DNA of 64,000 bases. Origin: Chelonoidis abingdonii (Eukaryota > Chordata > Testudines > Testudinidae). Where the stretch lies: the NCBI RefSeq assembly GCF_003597395.2, contig NC_133773.1, forward strand, positions 121,750,921 through 121,814,920, given 5' to 3'. A model generated the notes under the pieces. That model ran no database searches, was not told where the DNA came from, and saw only the letters and a program-made list of their open reading frames with translations. Both the position numbers and the translations under genes were made by a program. Below, piece by piece: positions 13,301 to 21,825 of the stretch. Position 1 is the first letter of the stretch. Every line of letters starts with the position of its first letter.

Positions 13301-14188
13301 TCAGCCAAATAGTGGTCAAGTATGGCAAGGCAAATTTGGCTTTCTGCTCATACTTCTGCAGAGAAAGAAACTGCTTACCGGTAGCTGCATTTCTTTGTGT
13401 GCTAAAGCGCGAAAATGTAGAGACCAACTTAGCTGAGCCCTAGGGTAGACCACAAACAGTTGTGTCCTGCAGCAAATGTTTGTTTCGAGCGTCCAGGCTA
13501 CAAGGTATAAATGTATTCACTTCAGTGCCTTGACTTAAACAAGCAAATCAGTGCAGTGCCATTTGAGATCTTCCTTTGAAACCCAGTAACTCAGTCCTTT
13601 TCTTGGATAGTTACTGCTACCACTGTCATCATCTAATATAACATTTATTCACTACAGTCTCAGGCAGTTAAGATTCATTTGGTATTATGTTTTTTCTCAG
13701 TCAATTTCTGGTGGCAGAAAGAGATCTTCTACTATAAGTGTGGCAGAATAGATACATCATGAAGCCTAGAGGTTGGGTTATGGTTTTGGTTTTTTCTCTT
13801 CGCCTTAGATTTTGTACCTTGTCAAATGGGATGGAAAAGTGACACAGTGCCCACATGGCAGAATGCCCCAAAGTCTTTTCATGTTAGCTGTGTTTCCGAC
13901 CTCCCATTTAGTGCAGAGGTTCTTTCAAAGTCTGAAACTTTTTTGAAAATAATTTCTTTTGCTCTGAGGTAACTGAATGGGAAAATTATGCAATAGCTTG
14001 TTGGTGCACTGTAACCAAATGTGTTAAAGTATATTTTTAACTTAATTGTGTTTTTTGTTTTTTGTTTTTTTTCCTTCCTCTCAACTCCTTTTTTTTTTTT
14101 TTTTTTTTTTTGAAATGTCTAGGTACTGGTTGCACTGCAGAAAGACAACCGGGAAGTGGAAAGAGGAAGCCCTTCACTCAAACACTGA
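1355..14188 (+). CDS. TBC1D14: TBC1 domain family member 14, C-terminal three exons (partial)
   Basis: The coding exons are 1355-1464, 11814-12072 and 14123-14188, joined GT/AG. A split Trp codon (TG|G) links the first two and the last boundary is phase 0. Together they give the last 144 residues and a TGA stop. The peptide is the end of a TBC (Rab-GAP) domain, with '[20 protein letters not shown]', '[20 protein letters not shown]', '[20 protein letters not shown]' and the tail 'RGSPSLKH'. TBC1D14 is a TBC protein that acts on recycling-endosome traffic through RAB11 and TRAPP and restrains autophagosome formation. TBC1D12 is its paralogue. The downstream order CCDC96-TADA2B-GRPEL1 decides for TBC1D14. 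The catalytic finger residues lie in exons before the window. The last intron ends in an unusually pure pyrimidine tract, 23 T's at 14089-14111. Confidence 0.94.
3225..3335 (-). repeat. MIR/AmnSINE-like fragment
   Basis: It contains 'gatcagtagatctcataaca' followed by a 'tgtgtggtagggaagtatta' block and 'cccattttacagat'. That is the reverse-strand look of the conserved core shared by MIR and AmnSINE families. It lies in the long TBC1D14 intron. A hairpin-forming repeat lies just upstream at about 3110-3165. Confidence 0.45.
3914..4263. mobile_element. Non-autonomous hAT element (350 bp)
   Basis: The termini are inverted: CAGTGGTTCTCAGCC at the left and GGTTGAGAACCCCTG at the right. The flanking 8-bp duplications are agatagag (3906-3913) and ggatagag (4264-4271). 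The interior is GC-rich and non-coding. CAG...CTG ends with an 8-bp duplication define a hAT MITE. It sits in the TBC1D14 intron. Confidence 0.85.
4506..4728. mobile_element. Non-autonomous hAT element (223 bp)
   Basis: The termini are CAGGGGTTCTCAGACT and AGTCTGAGAACCTCTG, an almost perfect inverted pair. The flanks are ctataaag (4498-4505) and ctatgaag (4729-4736). It lies 242 bp from the hAT copy at 3914 and has similar TIRs but a different interior. No coding capacity is seen. Confidence 0.85.
5386..5410. repeat. (AT)n microsatellite
   Basis: An uninterrupted run of about ten AT units is followed by a short AC run. It is an ordinary simple repeat in an AT-rich intron. Confidence 0.9.
5733..7040 (-). 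mobile_element. CR1 LINE, 5'-truncated copy with broken reverse transcriptase
   Basis: On the minus strand this reads as the 3' part of a CR1 non-LTR retrotransposon. The reverse transcriptase is scattered over frames: '[20 protein letters not shown]', 'PQGSVLG', 'KFTDDTKLG', 'LDKLEDWA', '[11 protein letters not shown]' and '[20 protein letters not shown]'. The catalytic FADD motif is changed to FTDD, and frameshifts and stops separate the blocks. The 3' end carries 'ggttggaagagacc' on the plus strand and stops at an ATTCTATG-type terminal motif (plus strand 'catagaat' at about 5733), typical of CR1. The 5' edge near 7040 abuts a DIRS-like remnant and is approximate. It is a dead copy. Confidence 0.88.
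7355..9409 (-). mobile_element. Outer solo LTR (endogenous retrovirus-like), itself interrupted
   Basis: Removing the inner LTR leaves about 1.17 kb that begins and ends TG...CA. On the minus strand it starts TGTGGGGGTATGATTATGAC. It is flanked by tcttc (7350-7354) and ccttc (9410-9414), an imperfect 5-bp duplication. It cuts the gag-like frame at a single point. A minus-strand AATAAA (7804-7809 as TTTATT) would serve as its polyadenylation signal in this orientation. There is no internal coding region, so it is a solo LTR. The boundaries are well supported by the restored gag alignment, but the retrovirus family is not identified. Confidence 0.7.
8471..9347. mobile_element. Inner solo LTR (877 bp) with perfect 5-bp duplication
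   Basis: It starts TGTCAAGG and ends TTTATGACA, with acctc at 8466-8470 and again at 9348-9352. The TG...CA ends and the perfect 5-bp duplication mark a solo LTR. Inside, a unit with 'cttaaaacaaagaggaatta' occurs three times at about 8655, 8758 and 8838, so the LTR carries an internal tandem repeat. It was inserted into the outer LTR after that LTR had landed. Confidence 0.85.
10760..11100. repeat. Ancient L3/CR1-like LINE remnant
   Basis: The CT-rich text ('cttcttatctcattaccag', 'ctgaagacctacttcttcc') resembles the 3' untranslated part of L3-type LINEs and resembles a stretch near 54600-54880. It is strongly diverged and has no usable open frame. The assignment is tentative. Confidence 0.35.
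11161..11350 (+). mobile_element. tRNA-derived SINE with CR1-like tail (turtle CryI/PolIII type)
   Basis: The head carries a Pol III A box (TAGCTCAGTGG, 11171-11181) and a B-box-like GAGCTCAGTCC (11214-11224). The tail 'ggactggacttgatgacc...ttccagttctagg' (about 11288-11329) matches the 3' end of CR1 LINEs, whose enzyme would mobilise it. This head-tail combination is the SINE type described from cryptodiran turtles and is the best single clue to the organism. It is not a tRNA gene, because there is no cloverleaf after the B box. Confidence 0.85.
11480..11645 (+). repeat. L3/CR1-type LINE 3' end fragment
   Basis: Text of the form 'gcccattagggaaaggaact' followed by 'cacctagcacatttt' is the diverged signature of an L3-type 3' end. 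It sits 170 bp before the TBC1D14 exon at 11814. A second, better copy of this 3' end is at about 46490-46635. Confidence 0.4.
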
Positions 14189-17100
14189 AACTATAGTTGC
14201 CTCAAATTGACGTTCAAGAGAAAAGAATCTGAAGTGGCAAATGTATGTCAAGATGAGCTCAATACCTAGAGCTGCAAATAAGTATGTTGTTTTGAGTTTT
14301 GTTTAGCACTGGAATTGGCCTTAAAGAAGAAAATGGAAAAGAAAAACTTTAAGTAACAAAACCAAGGCTTAGCCTTAAGAAGCTTACTGGAATGAGTGCT
14401 GTGGACAGCATTCTGCACTTTTAATGAAGGCAATGAAACCAGGCAATTTTAAGCTTGCCTTTTTTAATTTCAGTGTAAGTATTTTTAAATACTGGTAATT
14501 GGTAACAGTATGAGTTGCTTTGAAAGCTACTCCCCAGTTTTATTCTTAAACCAGAATATACATGCATAAGAGTAGGTGGATTTGGAGAACCTGTTCAGTA
14601 CCTGGTGCTGGAGTTTATAGTAAAGTGAGGTAAGGATCACTTTCTTAGAAATGTCTGCTATTTTTAAAAGCTATAGGCCTCATTTACCAAAGAGACTATG
14701 AAAGTAAAGTAGAACTACATTCCAGTCCATTAACTGAAAACAAAGACCAAACAAAAACACCCTGGTAAGTAGGAAATACACTTTAAAAACTAGGGAGGGA
14801 GGAGTCAGACTAGCAGTACAGCAAGAGTCCATTTTCAACTTGCATTGCAACAGTGTTTCCCAATATGGATGCACTGGGAAAGTGCCACATTAATCCCACT
14901 GTATGCTAAGTTCTCCAAGGGATGATCTGTAGCATTACTGTAGCATTATTTCCCATTGGCTCACTCCCATGCCCCTATTGAACAGAAGTAAGATGCTAGT
15001 AAATGGTAATTAGCAAGTGAGGTTTGCTGGGGAAAGTGTCAAGAAATGGTAATTTGCTAAAGGGATGAGTAAAATTTATCGATTGATCTAGTTCATTTTG
15101 AGGATAATGGTGTTTTTAAGACCAGCCTGTACCACACGGTACTACACTTGAGCAAGTTACGCAGATGGCAAACTGCAATTGCGTATTATCGTTATACAGC
15201 TAAAATTTTCTCTGCCTTCGTCAACTTAATGTTTGATTGTAAATCATAAGTGTCCATGATTTACATTGTACACTATACAAAAAACTGCATGGGATAAATT
15301 GCTTTATAAATAATATGAATTTCAACACAGAAAAGGGAAAATAACTGAAGCAATATGCATTTGATAGCTGTAAATGGGAATTTCTGAATCCTCTCTAGCT
15401 TTGGGTCTTATGTTCACAATCACCCTTCAGTCTGTATGCTGGCTGCTCTAATGTTGTCTGAAACCCAAGTATAGATGAGAGAGAACCTGAACTAACACAA
15501 CTGGAATAAAAGTGAAAGTATACTTGCACACACTATTGAATTCCAGGTACATACAGCATATAATGTAAAATGTCTATAGGATACATGCAAAATACTGTCC
15601 ATTAGTGAAGTAGTATATTTTCCTTAAGTGGCATTTTGACCGTAATATTTAAAAAGACTCAGATGCAACAATGATTTTTCCAAATAAGTGCTTCAGAATT
15701 CTGTCACTTCAGAGAGAATGTAATGCAAATGCAGCTTGTTAGCCTGTTACCTCTTTGGCCTTTCTTCCCCTTCTGCACTTTGTCCACCTACCATAATTAG
15801 CTACTTAGCTTATTTCTGGTGCTGGCTATTAATTTCTTCACTAGAATTTTTACTGTGCTGCCAGTTACTGAAGATAAATGTCCAGGCGTCAGAATAGCAT
15901 TTCCATTCTCTCATCAGAAATATCTTAGCATTAGTTCATGCCTGGTATTGACACTGTAGATGCTATGAAGTGCTATAGAAAGTTGGTACCTTTTGATCTA
16001 CATTATCTTTTTAATATCACAGATATGCCTTTTTTGTGAAGGCGTATAGAGGCCTAACATCCAGAACATTTGCAGTATACATTTACGTACTATACATTAC
16101 GTATTTATGTAGACCAACCTTTTCCTCAGTATACATCCAGTTAGATGGTACTGTAGCTGGCTTTGAAACTGTAACTTAAGTCTTCATTACAACTTAATTT
16201 GTAGGTTCTTTTAAACAAAGTGTGTCAGAACACGGTTCACCTACCTTACTGGAATGCAATGTTTGCCACTGGATATTTAGCAGCCATCCCCAGTCTCATT
16301 TTGCTCTCCACCTAATTGGATGTTTAATGTTAACACTGAAAATGGACTTGGTTGTGGAAAAAGGCCTGCTGCAGCAGTTGTGCACTGTTTGTTACTTGCA
16401 AATGTAATTATTTTGTTCTGTGACTTTTTTTTTTTTTGTTCTTAGAAGATGTATATATTTTCTAATTGATTTGTGTACATAAAGGTGTGTTCTTTAAGTA
16501 ATGAAGAAAAGCAATGCAATAAGGAGCTTTGCACAGTTCGTTTTAAAATAACCTGTATTTGGGAAAACTTTTCACCTGCCTAAAGATGCAGTTTAAACTT
16601 TTCAGTATACTTGATTTGAAAATATGCTTGAATTTTGATAATGCTGTTGAGACGTGTAATAATGGAATAGGATTATTTGCCACTATAGCTTTTTAATTTT
16701 CTGACACCATACCAAATATCTTAATTAGCTATTAAGGAAGGTTTTCATAATTAAATTCAGGGATTGCATACCAGATTTTTCCATCTTGATTTTATTGTTC
16801 AGGGGTACGTGTAACATGATGCATTGAGATTTCCCTATTCTCCATCAAAACAGCTGTTCTTTTCCCCCCAATGGGGTTAAAAAATGAAAATGCTGCAATA
16901 ATTTAGAAGTCTGCAACTTTCACTTTACATGCAGCAAATAAGAGAAACTAGGAAGACTGCAACCTGGTTTGGAATTTTGTGCAACCTGCACTTTACAGCA
17001 AAACAAAATATTTTGCATCTTCAATCAGTAATAGTCAAAATATATCATTTAGTAAAGAATTTCATTTTGAAAGGTACTTTATAATGACTTCTATTTTTGA

Positions 17101-17268
17101 ATGTTTTAAATACTAGAACGATATGTAAAGAACCGTTGAGACACTGTCTGTATATCATGTTTGTTTTTATGTACAATTATCAATTTTTGTTTAGGTAAGT
17201 GTATCAAACTGGAACTTTTTTGAACTGTAAATATGGTTTTATTAAATAAAGTCATGTAAAGTTACCTA
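14189..17268 (+). other. TBC1D14: TBC1D14 3'UTR and polyadenylation signal
   Basis: About 3.1 kb of AT-rich sequence follows the stop codon and is almost free of recognisable repeats. It ends at a canonical AATAAA (17245-17250) with cleavage expected roughly 15-25 bases later. The lack of transposon copies, compared with the flanking introns, fits a transcribed and constrained UTR. I see no coding potential in it. The exact cleavage site is inferred. Confidence 0.7.
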
Positions 17269-17643
17269 GATGACATGGTGTCAATTACAGTGTAATCCAG
17301 GCCGAAGTTCCTGAGTTTATATACCAATACCCAACGTGTTGATAAGGAATCGACTCCTCTTCCTGACTCCGTTCACTGAATGAAACAGAAACCCCAACTT
17401 TGCATATGCTACAATTTCATAGTGTATTTTTTTTTTAAAGTTGTTTGTTTTCCCTTCCTTGTTCTGACTGCTATAATCCCAGTCTGCTTGAAAATATTTG
17501 GAATTGCTTCCTTTTTTTCAGCTAGCACATAAGGTTTACAAAGAGAGGGATTTTCAGATTTAATAGTTCCTGTATGGTGCCATACTGTACTTTCCTATAG
17601 GGAACAAAGTCATCCATGGATCTCCTGAGTCTCATGTAACAGT

Positions 17644-18343
17644 CAGGGGTCAGCACCACTATGTAGCATGATGGACACTTGACAAAATTACTGGACGTAG
17701 TGACGGACATTGGCAGGGGGTGGGAAGGGGCTCTGGGCTGAGGCAGGAGTTAGGGTGTGGGAAGGAGTGTGGGCTCTGCGCTGGGGGTGTGGGTTCCAGG
17801 GTGGGGCCAGAAATGAGAGGTTCAGGGGATGGGAGTGGGCTCCAGGCTGGAGCAGGAGGTTGGGGGGCGGTGAGAGCTCCAGCTGGGGGTGCAGGCCCTG
17901 GGGTGGGGCAGGGGATGAAGGGTTTGGAGAGCAGGATCAGGGCTGGGGTAGAGGGTTGGGGTGTGGGAGGGGGTCAGTAGTGCACACTCTGGGAAGCACT
18001 TACCTCAAGCAGCTCCCAGAAGCAGCGGCATGTCCCCTCTCCGGCTCCAATACGAAGGCACGGCCAGGCGGCTCTGCGTGCTGCCCTCTCCACAGGCACT
18101 GCCCCCAAATCTCTCATTGGACATGGTTCCTGGCCAATGGGCTGGGAGCTGCAGAGTCAGCGTTTGCGGGGGTGGGAGGGATGGAGTCAGCGTTCCTGCA
18201 GAGGCACCTGGCTGCGCCTCTGCCAGCAACAGCACAGGGGGAGACACTTGTTGGGGAGCTGCCTGAAGTGAGCACCCCCCTAGACCTCAAAATATTTACC
18301 GTAGACACTTGTATCCATGTATGGACACATTGCTGACCTCCTG
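17644..18343. mobile_element. Non-autonomous hAT element (700 bp), GC-rich interior
   Basis: The left end CAGGGGTCAGCAC and right end GCTGACCTCCTG are inverted, and similarity continues for about 45 bp at each end. The flanks are gtaacagt (17636-17643) and gttacagt (18344-18351), 7 of 8 identical. The interior has CG-rich promoter-like text also seen inside the hAT copy at 46966. Long open frames inside are composition artefacts. It lies about 0.4 kb past the end of TBC1D14. Confidence 0.8.
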
Positions 18344-18351
18344 GTTACAGT

Positions 18352-20012
18352 TTCAAATTCTAATCATTTTCCTCTGGAAGACCGGCTTTGGAATACCAGA
18401 GTGGTAACTGTTTGTTCTCACAACATTGGGAATTTTTCCTCATTATGTCCCAAGGAAGTTGCATAAGATTAAGTGAATGTTTGTTTTTAACAGCTGCAGA
18501 TTGCATTTGCTCCCTACATTCTTCCCCTATCTCACTCAAACCTCCACACTGAGCAGCTTCTTTTCCGTGCCTACTAGCCTCTCCTCCCCCAGGCCATATG
18601 TACCTGAAAGTGAAAGGAATGTTAGCCCTTGCTCCTTAAGTCTTAAAAGAAAATGGCTTATGTGACACTTCCTTTTACTTGAGGCTTAAGATCAAAGGAA
18701 CAAAGTGTAAGAAGACTGGCCACTGTCAGAGGACAGGATACTGGGCTTGATGGACCTTTGGTCTGACCCAGTATAGCCATTTTTATGGTCTTATGACTAA
18801 AGGAAATCCAACTACATTGGTAGGGCTTTGGAACATACACCAAAAATTAGGAATAATAGATACTATTCCTCCGGAGTAGTTAAGTACAACAGAAGATGGT
18901 GTTTATGAAGCTTGTTCTATGATGAGAGAGAACTATAACTCGATCATCATGCTGAGGCTCAAGTAGATAGAGTGTAATTCTGTTACAGGGAGCCTATTAC
19001 TCATATGACATTATCTTTACCAAAACAATTGAGTAGGAAACAAAATAGATGCTCTACTGCACAACAGGACATCTTTAACTTAAAATTTTAGCTGGAGAAG
19101 AGCTTAACTATTTGCCTGAGTAACTGGGCTTAACCTGAAGGAAACAGGGTTTTGTAAATAATTTCCCTTTTTCACTTAAGATGTTGACCACTATATTTAT
19201 TGGTATACGTCTCTGTGTGCTGGCTAGTGTCTAGAAGACATTAAATTGGGTAGTGGTGTTTTGCCCCAATTAATCAACCTACTTTGTAGTCTCTCATCAC
19301 TACTGGAGATTTACTAGAACACCAGAAACCAACAGATGTAAGAATGGGGTATTTAGTACAGTTGAATTGTTTTATGACTTTTTTAACCATTTTGTGCCCC
19401 CCCCCCAAAAAAAAACAAAAAAATCAAAGCAAACTAATTAGAGAAGATGAAAAACATATACTGTGGCATCTAATCTTTTCCAAGCCTGTGCGGGATTGTT
19501 TTCAGAGACTCATCTCTCCAGCTATTATGCTCTCAGTAATAAAATGGTCAGCTTTCCATTATGATCCCAATTCCTCCCTCCCAACCGAGAATTTTTTAGG
19601 TGTGGTATCAATTCTTTTTCCCAATGTTGAGGTTATTCAGAAAAGCTACTTCAGAGCTCACCTAGAAAAAAATAGTTGTAAACGTTTTTAGAAACTTAAT
19701 GCTTTTTAATCTACTCTTTTATATATCTTAGCTAAAAAACCTCAGAATAAGTTTGTTTGCTGATTCTAGCCCAGATCTAGTGCACTGGACTGTTACTGAG
19801 AAGGCAAGAATATTTGTTGTTCATTTTGGAATTAGAACCTCATGATGCTGTCATTTCTCAGATGTATGTTGAACATGTGCAGACCTTGAGACTGATGTGT
19901 CTAATGGTGCTTATTGCATCAAGTTGTGCAGTTTAGGATCTGTACTAAGGCCACAGATGAACAAGCATGACTTATTGGGGTTAGGAGAAAGTTAGATTTC
20001 CCTGTAAAGTAT
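18352..20012. other. Intergenic sequence, no gene seen
   Basis: The region between the two hAT elements is AT-rich and holds one CR1-like fragment (18690-18800). A 115-codon open frame at 19344-19691 has no recognisable domain and begins in a low-complexity C/A run, so I do not call it a gene. No promoter-like or RNA-gene signal is visible. Confidence 0.6.
18690..18800 (+). repeat. CR1-tail-like interspersed repeat fragment
   Basis: It contains 'ggatactgggcttgatggac' followed by 'ggtctgacccagtat'. That is the complement of a block seen at 45563-45690 ('gggtaagaccaatggtccat'). Both are pieces of one CR1 subfamily 3' end common in turtles. No coding part is present. Confidence 0.55.
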
Positions 20013-20020
20013 GTTTAAGG

Positions 20021-20714
20021 CAGAGATGGGCAAACTATGGCCCATGGGACCTTCCTGCCTAGCCCCATAGCTCCCAGCCTGGGAGGCTAGCCCCTGGCCC
20101 CTCCCCTGCAGCCTCAGCTCACTGTGCCACTGGTGCAATGCTCTGGGTAGCGGGGCTGTGAGCTCTTGCCAGGCAGCGCAGCTGCAGAGCCGGGGCCATA
20201 CCCAGTGCTCTGTGCTGCATGGTGGTGTGGCTGGCTCCAGACAGGTGGCATGGCTGCCTGTCCTGGTACTCTGGGTGGCGTGGCTGTAGCACTGCCAGCC
20301 ACTGATGCTCCAGGCAGCGTGGTAAGGGGGCAGGGTTGGATAGAGGGCAGGGGAGTTTGGGGTAGCCAGAGGATGGGGGAAGAGGTCCTGGGGGGGGGCA
20401 GTCAGGAAGGAGAGGAGGGTTGGATGGGGCAGCAGGGGGCCGAGAGGGGTAGGGGTTCCAGGAGTGGTCAGGGAGAAGGGGTGGTTGCATGGGGAAGGGG
20501 TCCCCGAGGGGCTGACAAGGGAACGGGGGGGTTGGATGGGGCAGGAGTCCTGGGGGAGGGGCGGCCGGAGGCAAGAAGCAGAGGGGATCGAATAGGTTGA
20601 GGGGGCTTGGCCATGCCTGGCTGTTTGGGGAGGCACAGCCTCCCCTAATCAGCCCTCCATACAATTTTGGAAACCTGATGTGGCCCTCAGGCCAAAAAGT
20701 TTGCCCACCCCCTG
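20021..20714. mobile_element. Non-autonomous hAT element (694 bp)
   Basis: The ends are CAGAGATGGGCAAACT and AGTTTGCCCACCCCCTG. The flanks are gtttaagg (20013-20020) and atctaagg (20715-20722), 6 of 8 identical. The TIR is the same as that of the copy at 46966. The interior is G-rich and generates long open frames on both strands without any domain. Confidence 0.85.
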
Positions 20715-20722
20715 ATCTAAGG

Positions 20723-21825
20723 TGTCTATTGTCTTAGTATGTAAATGCCAGCGTTAAAACTACTGCTTGTCATCTTGCTAAGTACTGAAATTATAATCCC
20801 CTGCCACTGTTCTGACCCACATCATTTCACTGCCGTAGAGACATTTCTTCTAGCTTTAGAATGCAGAAAAAGGTCAGTCACTACTCTAGCCACTCATTAC
20901 TTACTAGACCAGTGCATGCTACGAGTGGGCTGAGAGAGCCCTCTCCAGCTCTGCCCTCTGCAAGCATTCTTCATCCACCAGTGGCCAATAAGTTAACTCC
21001 CTTACAGGGATGATCTAAGGATTCATTAGCATCCATAGTTCTGCAGCTCTTTCATTCTGTGAACATCTTCATAAGAGAACTTTTCATGGATCTCCCTTTC
21101 AACTCTCTGCTGCTTGGCTGTCAAAATGTTTAATTCTGTGGATCAATAGGGAAAACGCTGCAGATCACTGGTGCTTCACCAACTGTAGCTTGAGGATAAT
21201 TAGTTTAGTTAACACCTGTACAGTGTATTCTGCATATAAATACAAGACAATTGTTATGTATAATACTAAAACAAGCTGATAAATTGTATTCTTTACAATA
21301 TATATATATCACTTTAATTTTTGTAAAACTCTCTGAAGATATAATCCTCAAAACATGTCTGACACACAGATAGGTAAGTATACCTACTTTAGAGCTGTGG
21401 GGCACAGACTGCCAAGGCCACGCAGTGAGTTAGTGGCAGAACCAGGACTGGAATCTGAGGGTATTTGACTTGCAGTTTTTTGCTTACACCAGAGGGTGAT
21501 GCTGCTAGCGATTAGAATAGTGCCTGTGTGTGTGTGTTTTAAATGCATACTTAAAATATCAATATGATAGAGTAATTAGCCACATATGCTTGGTTTCTTC
21601 ATGAGCCATTGGAAAAGGCAGAACTTCAGGGCAGTCTCCTGATAGAATGTATAACATTAAAACTTTGGAAACAAAGTTTTCATTAGATGTGAAATTGAGA
21701 CTATTTCACCCTTTTACTGTATTCAAAGCCTGTACATGAAAAACAATTTCAGAGACAAATAAACCAATTTAAGTGCTCAATTTTTGTTTTTCTGTCTTTT
21801 AACCTCACTTTCTTCTTCAAAATCC
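20723..21825. other. Region downstream of CCDC96
   Basis: This is the sequence past the CCDC96 stop codon. It should contain that gene's 3'UTR, but I see no clear minus-strand AATAAA. A reverse-oriented MIR-like fragment (21375-21475) and a GT run (about 21523-21537) are the only repeats noted. Confidence 0.5.
21375..21480 (-). repeat. MIR-type SINE fragment
   Basis: 'aaggccacgcagtgagttag' followed by 'tggcagaaccaggactggaa' is the reverse-strand signature of a MIR core. It is an old, diverged copy lying about 350 bp beyond the CCDC96 stop codon. Confidence 0.6.

Noticed and set aside
17710..18336. 208-codon plus-strand frame and overlapping frames
   Set aside because: These lie entirely inside the GC-rich hAT element 17644-18343, with frames open on both strands and no protein family features.
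19344..19691. 115-codon plus-strand frame
   Set aside because: Starts beside a C/A run, has no domain and no splice context. Treated as chance.
19992..20664. Long Pro-rich minus-strand frames and Gly-rich plus-strand frame
   Set aside because: They are within the G-rich interior of the hAT copy 20021-20714. Simultaneously open opposite frames indicate base composition.
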